From NCBI GenBank assembly GCA_029008005.1, contig JAQXIX010000041.1, forward strand, positions 1 to 64,000: a stretch of DNA of 64,000 bases. Reading direction: 5' to 3'. Positions 24,033 to 33,439 of this stretch are shown piece after piece; within the stretch, counting starts at the first letter, position 1, and each line of letters starts with the position of its first letter. The notes beneath the pieces are model-generated. The model was given only the letters and a program-made list of their open reading frames with translations, did no database searches and was not told where the DNA came from. The translations under genes were made by a program, and so were the position numbers. The DNA is from Bacillota bacterium. GTDB taxonomy: Bacteria; Bacillota; Clostridia; Peptostreptococcales; Anaerovoracaceae.

Positions 24033-27000
24033 TGTTTTCGAAATTCAGTGTTAAAAAACCTTTTACTGTCTTTGCGGCAGTGATAATTGTAATGGTGTTC
24101 GGTGGAGTTTCCATATATAAAATGACACCGGATCTGTTCCCGGAAATCAATACGCCATATGCGATTGTAATGACAGCATATCCGGGAGCCAGTGCCGAGG
24201 AGGCGGAGGTTGAAGTGACGGAACCTCTGGAAAATCAGCTGGCCACTTTACCTAATCTCAAGAATCTCACATCAGTATCTTCGGATAACTATTCAGTTGT
24301 TTCCCTTGAATTTACTGATAAGGTTAATATGGACGCCATATCTGTGGACATAAGAGATAAGATTGATCAGATCGAAGGCAGTCTGCCGGAAAATGCCTCG
24401 GCACCTGTCGTAATGAAGATTAATCTCGATATGATGCCTGTTACAGTGGCAGCCGTATCCAAAGAAAATTCAACGCCTGCGGAAGTTTCAACCTTATACA
24501 AAGAGGAACTTGAAACAAGTCTTCAGGGTATTGAAGGTGTAGCCTCCGTATCTTCAATGGGTCTTGTTGATGACGGGATAAGAATAATTCTGTCCCAGGA
24601 TAAAATCGATAAAATAAATGATAAGGTTTCCGATGCAATATTAGCAAAGACAGCATCAGGAAAGAAACAGCTTAAGAGCGGAATTAGCAAGGCTAAACAG
24701 GGTAAAACCCAAATTAAAAAAGGAAAAGAGAAAATTACGGACAGTACTTCCGATGCAATAGATAAAATTACTTCGGCAAAGGCAAAGCTTCAGGAAAATA
24801 AGGACAGTCTTAAAGAAATCAAGAATCTTGATATGCACTATAAAGACGCCCTTGAAACCAATGACGAAGAGGCGATAAAACTTTATAAGGAAAAGATTGA
24901 AGCGGCCTTTGGAAGTGTTGAAAATTTCAACGCTGTTGCAGGGTCGGTCGATTCTCAGATAAATGCAATAAATGATGCGTTAAAACAGCTGGACAGTCAG
25001 CAGATGACAGCAGTTGCGAGTACAGGAAACGCATATGCGGATCTTGCCGCCACAGAAAGTACTCTCAATTCAACAATCGGACAGCTTCAGAACACTCTGG
25101 CAGAAATAGAATCTCAGGAAAAAGCTGCACTGGACAGTGCTGATATGACCGGTGTTATCACAATGGATAACGTCTCGGCAATTCTGAATGCGCAGAATTT
25201 CTCAATGCCGGCAGGATACATTACAGATAAAGACGCGAAAATACTTGTGAGTGTCGGAGATAAGATAAAGAATACTGAGGAACTTGAGAATCTCGTACTG
25301 TTTGACCTTGATATAGAAGGTGTGGATCCGATTAAGGTTAAGGATATCGGAACTGTTACTTACATGGCATCTGAATCCGACAGCTATGCTAAAATCAACG
25401 GCAATAACGGAATTCTTCTGAGCTTTACCAAACAGTCAAGCTATGCTACAGCACAGGTGTCTGAAAATATCGGCAAGAAGTTCGAAAGCCTGAAAGGTGA
25501 GCACAAGGGTCTTTCGTTTATCACAATGATGGATCAGGGAGACTCTATCAGTCTTGTAATTGGATCCGTCTTGGATAATCTCCTTCTCGGAGCAATTCTG
25601 GCGATTCTGATACTCCTGTTCTTCCTGAGAGACATAAGGCCTACGGTAATAACAGCAATCAGTATACCTGTAAGCGTGATGTTTGCCGTTGCTCTTATGT
25701 ATTTCACCGGTGTGTCTCTGAATATGGTTTCTCTTTCGGGACTTGCAATCGGTGTCGGCATGCTTATGGACAATTCAATCGTTGTTATCGAAAACACATA
25801 CAGATTGAGATCCATGGGATATTCTGCCGTGAAAGCGGCTGTTTCCGGAGCAGGGCAGGTAGCAGGCGCTATTACAGCTTCAACATTGACTACAGTTTGT
25901 GTATTCGTTCCTATAGTTTTTGTTGACGGAATGACAAGAGATATATTCCTTGATCTGGCCCTGACGGTTGCATATTCTCTTATTGCGAGTCTGATAATAG
26001 CTCTTACTCTGGTTCCTGCTATGGCAAAGGGAATGCTCGTTAAGAAAACGGGGAAGACCGTTCTCGGACAGAAGGGAAGAGTCGTTTCGAAGTACAAGGA
26101 AATAGCGGCCTGGGCGTTGAATCACGGTAAAATTGTTGTTCTGTGCAGTATGGCGATACTTATTATTTCAGCAGGAATTCTTCTTTCGAAAGGATTTGAG
26201 TACATGCCGTCAATGAGTAATCCTCAGATATCCGCTCAGATTACAATGCCGGAAGACAGCAAGCTTGAAGATACAATAAGCGTCAACGACGAAATTGCCG
26301 AGGCAGTTGGTAAAATCGACGGAGTAAAAGACGTAGGTGTTATGCTGACTTCAGATACAATGGGAATGATGGGAATGTCCTCCGCCGAAACGAATGTGAG
26401 AAACACATCCATTTATATTCAGATGGACGAAAAGAAAATAAAAAATTCAGAAAAAGTTTGCAGCCTGCTTGATGATTTTGCGAAAAAATATGATTGTGAA
26501 ATAATAACATCTGCGAATATGGATATGAGTTCGATGATGGGAGGAAGCGATATTTCCGTAACACTTTATTCCGACAACCTGGATTCCCTGAGAAACGCAG
26601 CATCAAATATTGAAGAACGAATGAGGGAAATGAAAGCTCTGAAGGACATTTCCGATATTGAAGAATCGGGGACAGAGGAAATTCATATTACAGTTGATAA
26701 AAATGCTGCCATGAAAAACGGCCTGACAGTTGCCCAGGTATACCAGCAGGTTTCTGCGAAGCTTGCCAAAGATAAAGAAGCAACAACAATAAAAAAAGAT
26801 GACGGAAGCATTACTGTAAGCGTTGAGAACACAACGAAGAGCAATTTCAGTCGCAGTGATCTGGAGGATATGAAGCTCACCGTTGATAAAAATGACGGAA
26901 CGAAGGAAAAAGTTCTTCTGTCAAAGGTATGTACAATATCAAAAGATGCATCTCTTAACGTGATCAATCATAATGGTCAGAAGAGAACATTAAGTGTTAC

Positions 27001-27667
27001 TGCATCACTTAAAGACGGATATAATGTTACAAAAGTTTCCGGCAATCTGAAGAAAACAATAGAAAATGAAAATCTGCTGCCTTCGGATGTTTCTGCGGAT
27101 TACGGCGGTCAGAATGAGGAAATACTATCTGCAATGAAGCAGCTTCTTCTGATGATGATAATCGGATTTGTTCTCGTTTATCTGATGATGATGGCGCAGT
27201 TCCAGTCACTGAGAGCTCCGCTTATTATTCTGTTCACTGTGCCGCTGGCATTTACGGGAGGATTGCTGGCGCTGCTGTTTACAGGTTCGGTTTTCAGTGT
27301 AATAGCAATGCTGGGCTTCGTAATGCTGATGGGTATTATTGTAAACAACGGAATTGTTCTTGTTGACTGTATAAACCGCTTCAGACTTGAAGGAATGTCA
27401 AAGAAAGAGGCCATAATAACGGCCGGTGCAGTAAGACTGAGACCGGTTCTCATGACTGCGGCAACTACTGTTCTCGGACTTGTTCCTCTGGCTCTCGGTA
27501 TTGGTACAGGTTCTGAAATGGTGCAGCCTATTGCTATAGCATGTATAGGTGGTCTGATTTACGGAACGGCTACAACACTTATTGTAATTCCTGTAATGTA
27601 CAACAGACTTGCACGCAGAGAAATGGTAAAAATAGAAGAGGAAGACCTTGAAATAGTAACGGTCTGA
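24032..27667 (+). CDS. RND family efflux permease (SwrC/HAE1-like) with coiled-coil insertion
   Basis: 1211 aa, longer than the typical 1020-1050. An N-terminal helix is followed by MTPDLFPEINTPYAIVMTAY and YPGASAEEAE, the RND hallmark. Helices 2-6 lie at about 510-665, with GMLMDNSIVVIEN carrying the proton-relay Asp; the second set is at about 1030-1200 (LMGIIVNNGIVLVDCINRF). Residues about 195-375 form a lysine/glutamine-rich coiled coil absent from AcrB. Two methionine-rich spots (TMGMMGMSS, MDMSSMMGG) lie in the second external domain. No adaptor or outer-membrane gene is present, as expected for a Gram-positive SwrC-type pump. SD AGGAG is inside the methyltransferase gene. Confidence 0.9.
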   Translation: MFSKFSVKKPFTVFAAVIIVMVFGGVSIYKMTPDLFPEINTPYAIVMTAYPGASAEEAEVEVTEPLENQLATLPNLKNLTSVSSDNYSVVSLEFTDKVNMDAISVDIRDKIDQIEGSLPENASAPVVMKINLDMMPVTVAAVSKENSTPAEVSTLYKEELETSLQGIEGVASVSSMGLVDDGIRIILSQDKIDKINDKVSDAILAKTASGKKQLKSGISKAKQGKTQIKKGKEKITDSTSDAIDKITSAKAKLQENKDSLKEIKNLDMHYKDALETNDEEAIKLYKEKIEAAFGSVENFNAVAGSVDSQINAINDALKQLDSQQMTAVASTGNAYADLAATESTLNSTIGQLQNTLAEIESQEKAALDSADMTGVITMDNVSAILNAQNFSMPAGYITDKDAKILVSVGDKIKNTEELENLVLFDLDIEGVDPIKVKDIGTVTYMASESDSYAKINGNNGILLSFTKQSSYATAQVSENIGKKFESLKGEHKGLSFITMMDQGDSISLVIGSVLDNLLLGAILAILILLFFLRDIRPTVITAISIPVSVMFAVALMYFTGVSLNMVSLSGLAIGVGMLMDNSIVVIENTYRLRSMGYSAVKAAVSGAGQVAGAITASTLTTVCVFVPIVFVDGMTRDIFLDLALTVAYSLIASLIIALTLVPAMAKGMLVKKTGKTVLGQKGRVVSKYKEIAAWALNHGKIVVLCSMAILIISAGILLSKGFEYMPSMSNPQISAQITMPEDSKLEDTISVNDEIAEAVGKIDGVKDVGVMLTSDTMGMMGMSSAETNVRNTSIYIQMDEKKIKNSEKVCSLLDDFAKKYDCEIITSANMDMSSMMGGSDISVTLYSDNLDSLRNAASNIEERMREMKALKDISDIEESGTEEIHITVDKNAAMKNGLTVAQVYQQVSAKLAKDKEATTIKKDDGSITVSVENTTKSNFSRSDLEDMKLTVDKNDGTKEKVLLSKVCTISKDASLNVINHNGQKRTLSVTASLKDGYNVTKVSGNLKKTIENENLLPSDVSADYGGQNEEILSAMKQLLLMMIIGFVLVYLMMMAQFQSLRAPLIILFTVPLAFTGGLLALLFTGSVFSVIAMLGFVMLMGIIVNNGIVLVDCINRFRLEGMSKKEAIITAGAVRLRPVLMTAATTVLGLVPLALGIGTGSEMVQPIAIACIGGLIYGTATTLIVIPVMYNRLARREMVKIEEEDLEIVTV

Positions 27668-27676
27668 TGATATAAT
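27648..27676 (+). promoter_or_regulatory. Promoter of tRNA-Leu(CAA), inside the end of the RND gene
   Basis: TTGAAA (27648-27653), 17-nt spacer, TATAAT (27671-27676), 11 nt before the mature tRNA. The -35 box codes for part of the RND C-terminus. Confidence 0.75.
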
Positions 27677-27687
27677 CATACCGTTAC

Positions 27688-27774
27688 GCCGGCTTGATGG
27701 AATTGGCAGACGTGCGGGACTCAAAATCCCGTGGTGGCGACACCGTGTGGGTTCGACCCCCACAGCCGGCACCA
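27688..27774 (+). tRNA. tRNA-Leu (anticodon CAA)
   Basis: 87 nt with CCA encoded. Acceptor GCCGGCT/AGCCGGC, anticodon stem CGGGA/TCCCG with loop CTCAAAA (anticodon CAA, reads UUG), long variable arm, T-arm GTGGGTTCGACCCCCAC. No terminator separates it from yajC, so the tRNA and yajC may be cotranscribed. Confidence 0.97.
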
Positions 27775-27813
27775 GTTGAGTTAGATTTTTATTAACAGGA
27801 GGAAACGATAATT

Positions 27814-28263
27814 ATGGGTGGAAGCGGAATGATGTCAATACTTGTACTGGTACTTTTACTGGTTGTAATGTATTTCCTTATGATCAGACCTCAGAAGAAG
27901 CGCGAGAAAGAAACAAACGCTATGAGAGCAAGCCTTGATGTAGGTGATGAAATCATAACAATTGGCGGAATCTGCGCTAAGGTTGTCAAGACTAAGGAAG
28001 AATCAATTGTCGTTCAGGTAGGCGCTGATAAGGTGAAATTTGAAATGATGAGATGGTCTGTTTCCAAGGTAGTTAAGAAGGGTTCCGGCCATGTGGCTAA
28101 GAGCTCCGTTGATGACTTTGATGAAGTTGCCGATGCAGAAGAAAAGGAAGTTATAAAGAGCAAGCCTAAGAGAATGAAGAAGGCCGCTCCTGTAGAAGAT
28201 GCACCTGCAGAGGTTGCTCCGGCTGAAGAAGTTTCTGAAGAACCTGCAGAATCAAAAGAATAA
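27814..28263 (+). CDS. yajC: Preprotein translocase subunit YajC
   Basis: 149 aa. A single N-terminal membrane helix (ILVLVLLLVVMYFLMIRPQK, about 7-26) is followed by the conserved RPQKKREKE and a small cytosolic domain (VGDEIITIGGICAKVVK). YajC associates with SecDF. The C-terminal 50 residues are an acidic, proline/alanine-rich tail (APAEVAPAEEVSEEPAE) of low complexity. SD AGGAGG lies 10 nt before the ATG. A terminator separates it from secDF, which has its own promoter. Confidence 0.93.
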   Translation: MGGSGMMSILVLVLLLVVMYFLMIRPQKKREKETNAMRASLDVGDEIITIGGICAKVVKTKEESIVVQVGADKVKFEMMRWSVSKVVKKGSGHVAKSSVDDFDEVADAEEKEVIKSKPKRMKKAAPVEDAPAEVAPAEEVSEEPAESKE

Positions 28264-28290
28264 TAAACCACGTATAATAAAAAACAGAAA

Positions 28291-28318
28291 AAACACGGTG
28301 TTTGCCGTGTTTTTTATT
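28291..28318 (+). terminator. Terminator after yajC
   Basis: AAACACGG (28291-28298) / CCGTGTTT (28305-28312), 6-nt loop, then TTTATT; a compact rho-independent terminator. Confidence 0.9.
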
Positions 28319-28329
28319 GCTCCAAAAGC

Positions 28330-28358
28330 TTGAGAAATCAATCAAAAAGCAGTAGAAT
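28330..28358 (+). promoter_or_regulatory. Promoter of the secDF-relA operon
   Basis: TTGAGA (28330-28335), 17-nt spacer, TAGAAT (28353-28358), 46 nt before the secDF start. Confidence 0.65.
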
Positions 28359-28404
28359 TGAATATGTATGACTAAATAAAATAATATTATAACCGGAGGT
28401 AGGA

Positions 28405-30777
28405 ATGAGTTTCAGATTAAAGAAAATTTTAGCTGTCCTGATTATCGCGATAATCGTGGTAGGCTGGGTAATCACACTTAACGGAATCGGTCCTCTCACT
28501 CCTGTTAAAGACAGGATGAAGCTGGGTCTCGATATTAAGGGTGGTGTTTACGTTGTAATGGAGGCTGACAAAAATGACATAAAGAACATGTCAGACGAAG
28601 AGCTTCGAGAGGCAATGGAGCAAACTCAGACAGTTATAGAAAATCGTATTAATGCTAACGGTCTCGGTGAGCCTACAGTATCAATCGAAGGAAAAGACCG
28701 AATAAGAGTTGAGATTCCGGAGGTAAAGGATCCCGAAGATGCAATAGCTCTTATCGGTAAGACGGCCAAACTGCAGTTTATTCTTGCTGACGGCAGTGTC
28801 GTTCTCGAAGGCGGAAACGTTAAGGATGCTGCAGCGGGAAGAGACGATCAGTCAACAGGTTATGCAGTAAATCTGGAATTTGACAGAACAGGAGCCAATC
28901 TTTTCGCAGACGCCACAACAAAGGCCTATAACGGTGAAGTCACTTCGGTAATAGAGGGAATGGCCGGAAGCTGTATTGCAATTGTTCTTGACGATCAGAT
29001 TATTTCGGCACCTAACGTTAACGAACCTATTACAGGGGGCAAGTGCACAATTACGGGTGACTTCACTCAGGAAGAGGCACAGACTCTGGCAGCACAGATA
29101 AAGGGCGGATCTCTTCCTATAGGAATGAACGAAGTGACGTCCTCGGTTCAGTCGGCAAGTATCGGATACAATGCGCTGGAAATGAGCATTCTGGCTGCTG
29201 CAATCGGACTTGGCCTTATACTTCTTATTATGCTGGTGGCATACAGAGGACTTGGTGTATGTGCGGACATAGCACTGCTTCTCTACGTTCTGATTATTAT
29301 CAACGCGATGTCCCTCATGGGAAGCGTACTTACACTTCCGGGAATTGCAGGTATTATACTTTCGATAGGTATGGCTGTTGATGCCAACGTAGTAATATTC
29401 TCCAGAATACGTGAGGAAATATCACTCGGCAGGACTATACGCGTTGCTACGGAAACAGGTACCAAGCGTGCCATGACTACAGTAATCGACTCTCAGGTAA
29501 CGACATTTATCGCTGCAATAATCCTTTATGAAATAGGTACAAGCTCCGTAAAGGGTTTCGCATATACTTTCATGATTGGTATTTTCGTAAGTATTATTAC
29601 AGCAGTAGTTGTAACACAGCTGTATGTTAAGCTTATGGCTCAGAGTGATAAACTCAGCAAACCTTCCTTCTTCGGAATCGGTAAGGGCGGAAGAGCTTCA
29701 TTCAGTATTGATAAGACAATACCGTTTATGAGCAAGAAGAAGGTTTATTACCTGATTACCGCAGCAATTCTTGTTATCGGGCTTGTTTGCGGGCTGACGA
29801 GAGGAGTGAATTACGGAATTGACTTTACCGGCGGTACTATGATTCAGATGGACATGGGTAAGCAGGTTAAAATTTCCGATGTTAAGGACTCCATAGAAAA
29901 GTATGACCTGAATGAAACAATTGTATACTCCGGAGATGATAATTCAGGAATAATAATTAAAACAAAGGAATCTCTCGACAGAAATGAAAGAGCGAAGGTT
30001 ATCGGTTCCATAAACAAGGAATTCGGAACAACTGAAGATGATGTTATATCACAGGAATATTTCGGACCTTCTGTAGGAAACGAGCTTAGAAATAACGCGA
30101 TAAAGGCTGTTCTTATTGCAGCTGCATGTATGCTTATCTACATCAGGCTGCGTTTCAGACAATGGAGATTCGGCGGCTCCGCAATGCTGGGAGTACTTCA
30201 TGATGTACTGATTGTAATGGCATTCTACATAATATTCGGAGTTACCGTTAACAATCCGTTTATAGCTGCAATCCTGACAGTTGTCGGTTATTCCATTAAC
30301 GATACCATTGTTGTCTTTGACAGAATAAGAGAAAACATAAGATACATGAAGAAGGGTACTCTCATTGAAACAGTTGATAAGAGTATTACACAGACACTGG
30401 GAAGATCTCTCATGACGTCGGCAACAACGCTGATTGTAATGATTCCGATGGTAATTCTCGCAGGAGAAGCAATCAGAGAATTCATATTCCCTCTCATGGT
30501 GGGAGTAATTGCCGGAGCATATTCATCGATTTGCATTTGTTCGCCTCTTTATTGTGATTTCAGCAGAAAAGAGCTGACATCCGAATACGAGAAGCAGGTA
30601 AAAGAAGCGAAGAAAAAGGCTAAGAAAAAAGCAAAGAACGGGTACAAGGGAATTAAAAAAGAAACTGAGAACCTTCCGGAACCCGAAAATAAAGAACCTG
30701 AAGTTAAAGAGACAAAACAGGAAAACAAAAGTAACAAACAGCGCTCAAAGAGATATGTAAAAGGCAACAATAGATGA
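28405..30777 (+). CDS. secDF: Fused protein translocase subunit SecDF
   Basis: 790 aa. The SecD part (about 1-435) has the LGLDIKGGVYVVME opening, an external P1 domain, and MAVDANVVIFSRIREE in helix 4. The SecF part (about 440-735) has GIDFTGGTMIQ and YSINDTIVVFDRIREN. Together they give 12 helices and use the proton or sodium gradient to pull exported proteins through SecYEG. SecD and SecF are fused as in many Firmicutes. The last 55 residues are a lysine-rich tail (KKKAKKKAKNGYKGIKK), an unusual extension that may contact membrane or ribosome. SD GGAGGTAGG precedes the ATG. The stop overlaps the relA start. Confidence 0.96.
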   Translation: MSFRLKKILAVLIIAIIVVGWVITLNGIGPLTPVKDRMKLGLDIKGGVYVVMEADKNDIKNMSDEELREAMEQTQTVIENRINANGLGEPTVSIEGKDRIRVEIPEVKDPEDAIALIGKTAKLQFILADGSVVLEGGNVKDAAAGRDDQSTGYAVNLEFDRTGANLFADATTKAYNGEVTSVIEGMAGSCIAIVLDDQIISAPNVNEPITGGKCTITGDFTQEEAQTLAAQIKGGSLPIGMNEVTSSVQSASIGYNALEMSILAAAIGLGLILLIMLVAYRGLGVCADIALLLYVLIIINAMSLMGSVLTLPGIAGIILSIGMAVDANVVIFSRIREEISLGRTIRVATETGTKRAMTTVIDSQVTTFIAAIILYEIGTSSVKGFAYTFMIGIFVSIITAVVVTQLYVKLMAQSDKLSKPSFFGIGKGGRASFSIDKTIPFMSKKKVYYLITAAILVIGLVCGLTRGVNYGIDFTGGTMIQMDMGKQVKISDVKDSIEKYDLNETIVYSGDDNSGIIIKTKESLDRNERAKVIGSINKEFGTTEDDVISQEYFGPSVGNELRNNAIKAVLIAAACMLIYIRLRFRQWRFGGSAMLGVLHDVLIVMAFYIIFGVTVNNPFIAAILTVVGYSINDTIVVFDRIRENIRYMKKGTLIETVDKSITQTLGRSLMTSATTLIVMIPMVILAGEAIREFIFPLMVGVIAGAYSSICICSPLYCDFSRKELTSEYEKQVKEAKKKAKKKAKNGYKGIKKETENLPEPENKEPEVKETKQENKSNKQRSKRYVKGNNR

Positions 30778-32975
30778 TGAGAAAAACCGAGTTTCTTGAA
30801 AAAATTCATAAAGAAAATCAGAAATATGATATGGCTCTTATTGAAAAAGCATATGATATTGCCGAAGAAATGCACAGGGGTCAGCTTCGAAAGTCAGGCG
30901 AGGAATACATAATTCATCCTCTGTCTGTAGCTGTTATTCTGGCAGAGCTTGGTATGGATGCCGAAACCATAACGGCGGGAATTCTTCATGATGTAGTGGA
31001 AGACACGGAATACACCATGGAAGAACTTACTGAGGATTTCGGCGGTGAAATCGCACTTCTCGTTGATGGCGTAACCAAACTGGGTGCTCTGAAGTTTGAA
31101 AGCAAGGAGGCAAGACAGGCGGAAAACCTGAGAAAGATGTTCCTTGCCATGTCGAAGGATATAAGAGTAATTATTATCAAACTGGCAGACAGACTTCACA
31201 ATCTGAGAACTATCAATTATATGACTCATGACAAAATCGTGGAGAAGTGCCAGGAAACTCTGGATATCTATGCACCACTTGCTGCAAGGCTCGGTATATA
31301 TGCCATGAAGATGGAACTTGAGGATATAGCCCTTAAGTTCCTTCACCCTGAAGCTTATTACGATCTTGTGGAAAAAATAAGTGAAAGAAAAGAAGCCAGG
31401 GAAGATGCGATTCAGAGAGTAATCAAAGAAATCAGAAATTCTCTCGATGAAATATGTATACACTATGACATATACGGCAGATCCAAGCATTTCTACAGTA
31501 TCTGGAAAAAGATGACCTATCAGCATAAGAGCATAGACGAAATATTCGACCTTATGGCTGTCAGAATCATTGTTGATACTGTCAGAGACTGCTATGCGGT
31601 TCTCGGTCTTGTTCATACTATGTGGACTCCGATTCCGGGAAGATTCAAGGACTACATAGCAATGCCCAAGCCGAACATGTACCAGTCCCTTCACACTACA
31701 GTAATAGGAGACAGCGGCAAGCCTTTTGAAATTCAAATAAGAACACAGGAAATGCATGAAATTGCAGAATACGGTATTGCCGCTCACTGGAAATACAAGG
31801 AGGGTATTACGAAGGAAGGAGAGGATGTCAAGCTGTCCTGGCTCAGACAGGCGCTTGAGCTTCAGAAGGATGTGGACGATCCTAAGGAGTTTATGGAGTC
31901 TCTGAAAATGGATCTTTTCTCCAACCAGGTATTCGTATTCACACCAAACGGAGACATACTTGAGCTTCCGGCAGGTGCAACGCCTTTGGACTTTGCATTC
32001 AAAATCCATTCAGCCATTGGATGCAAATGCGTCGGTGCGAAGGTTAACGGTAAAATGGTTACAATCGATCATGAGCTTGAAAACGGCAATATTGTTGAAA
32101 TTGTAACATCCCAGAATTCTCCGGGACCGAGTATGGACTGGCTTAAAATTGCTAAAAGCAGTTCGGCGAGAAATAAAATAAGACAGTGGCTCAAACGTGA
32201 AAATAAAGGTGATTCAGTCGACAAGGGTAAGGATATATTTACCCAGTATCTGAGAAAGAAAGGTTATGATGTCAGGAAACTGATGGTAAACGCTTATATT
32301 TCCAGAGCAGTTAAAGATTTGAATCTCAAGGATTCCGATGAATTGTTTACACAGCTCAGTTACGGAGGAAACTACCAGACTAAGGTTGCCAATCTTCTCC
32401 AGAGCTACGAAGATGAAAAGCATTCTCCGGTCGAAGAAAAAGATAAGTCACTTATGGATGATCTTAATGAGATTCATGAGAAGACCCAGAAGAGAAGCGA
32501 GCAGAAAAAAGAAGTCGATAAAGAAACCGGAGTGATGGTTGAGGGTGCCACGAACCTTCTGATTACACTGGCGAATTGCTGTTCGCCTGTTCCGGGAGAC
32601 GAAATAATAGGATATATTACGAAGGGCAAGGGTATCACAGTTCACTGTAAGAACTGCGATAATCTCAAATCTCTCAGTGACGAAGACAAGCAGAGACTCA
32701 TAGAAGTATCCTGGGATCCTGACAGAATAGGTCAGTCGCACGGAGTGAAAATCTGCCTGGTTGCCAAGGATCAGAAAGGTATGCTGAGCAATATATCGAA
32801 AACATGTGACGACCTTGATGTTAAAATTGAGGGTCTCAACGGCAGAGCAGGAAAAGATGATACATTTTTAATTGATTTACAGCTGGGTTTATCGGGTGTG
32901 GGGCAGGTTGAGAAACTTTGCCGCTCATTCAGAAACATTCCGGGTGTAATTGATGCGTACAGAGGTAAAGAATGA
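30774..32975 (+). CDS. relA: Bifunctional (p)ppGpp synthetase/hydrolase (RelA/SpoT)
   Basis: 733 aa. The hydrolase HD domain has HDVVEDT (about 72-78) and DRLHNLRTI (about 138-146), both needed for (p)ppGpp breakdown. The synthetase domain starts near GRSKHFYSIWKKM (about 235) and contains FKDYIAMPKPNMYQSLH. Then come TGS (about 385-450), a zinc-finger/helical region with CCSPVPGDEI, and a C-terminal ACT domain (about 660-733). Both activities therefore look intact; this is the Rel enzyme of the stringent response. Start at ATG 30774 or the adjacent ATG 30777. It overlaps secDF upstream and dtd downstream by 4 nt. Confidence 0.96.
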   Translation: MMRKTEFLEKIHKENQKYDMALIEKAYDIAEEMHRGQLRKSGEEYIIHPLSVAVILAELGMDAETITAGILHDVVEDTEYTMEELTEDFGGEIALLVDGVTKLGALKFESKEARQAENLRKMFLAMSKDIRVIIIKLADRLHNLRTINYMTHDKIVEKCQETLDIYAPLAARLGIYAMKMELEDIALKFLHPEAYYDLVEKISERKEAREDAIQRVIKEIRNSLDEICIHYDIYGRSKHFYSIWKKMTYQHKSIDEIFDLMAVRIIVDTVRDCYAVLGLVHTMWTPIPGRFKDYIAMPKPNMYQSLHTTVIGDSGKPFEIQIRTQEMHEIAEYGIAAHWKYKEGITKEGEDVKLSWLRQALELQKDVDDPKEFMESLKMDLFSNQVFVFTPNGDILELPAGATPLDFAFKIHSAIGCKCVGAKVNGKMVTIDHELENGNIVEIVTSQNSPGPSMDWLKIAKSSSARNKIRQWLKRENKGDSVDKGKDIFTQYLRKKGYDVRKLMVNAYISRAVKDLNLKDSDELFTQLSYGGNYQTKVANLLQSYEDEKHSPVEEKDKSLMDDLNEIHEKTQKRSEQKKEVDKETGVMVEGATNLLITLANCCSPVPGDEIIGYITKGKGITVHCKNCDNLKSLSDEDKQRLIEVSWDPDRIGQSHGVKICLVAKDQKGMLSNISKTCDDLDVKIEGLNGRAGKDDTFLIDLQLGLSGVGQVEKLCRSFRNIPGVIDAYRGKE

Positions 32976-33421
32976 GAGCAGTTGTTCAGAGAGTAACGAA
33001 AAGCAGCGTAACAGTAGACGGTAAAATTACAGGAAAAATCGGAAAGGGTCTCATGATTCTGATCGGTGTCGAAAAAGGAGACACCGACAAAGATGCCGAA
33101 TATATTGCGAAGAAAATATTCGGCCTGCGGGTTTTTGACGACTCGGAAGGAGTCATGAACCTGAACATTCAGGATGCCGGCGGAGATATACTGGCTGTAT
33201 CGCAGTTTACACTCCTCGGAGATGTTCGCAAAGGCAACAGACCAAGTTATTTTTCGGCTGCTGCGCCTGATGAGGCAAACAACCTGTACAGGAAAGTAAT
33301 CGATCTTTTGAAGGAAAAAGGCATTCACGTGGAAGAAGGTGTATTCCAGGCGGAGATGAGCGTTGAAATAATCAATGACGGTCCTGTGACGATACTTCTT
33401 GAAAGCAATAAATTATTCTAG
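32972..33421 (+). CDS. dtd: D-aminoacyl-tRNA deacylase
   Basis: 149 aa. Removes D-amino acids (and glycine from tRNA-Ala) mischarged onto tRNA. MRAVVQRVTKSSVTVDG is the standard N-terminus, SQFTLLGDVRKGNRPSY (about 78-94) is the catalytic-threonine loop (usually SQFTLYAD), and NDGPVT near the C-terminus is the GP-cis-Pro motif. The start overlaps relA by 4 nt; relA-dtd is a common Firmicute pair. Confidence 0.96.
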   Translation: MRAVVQRVTKSSVTVDGKITGKIGKGLMILIGVEKGDTDKDAEYIAKKIFGLRVFDDSEGVMNLNIQDAGGDILAVSQFTLLGDVRKGNRPSYFSAAAPDEANNLYRKVIDLLKEKGIHVEEGVFQAEMSVEIINDGPVTILLESNKLF

Positions 33422-33439
33422 AATGAGGAGATAAACTAC

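Noticed and set aside
30894..32009. 371-aa open frame on the minus strand inside relA
   Set aside because: It lies opposite a strongly conserved synthetase/hydrolase, has no SD or family features, and is explained by codon structure of the real gene.
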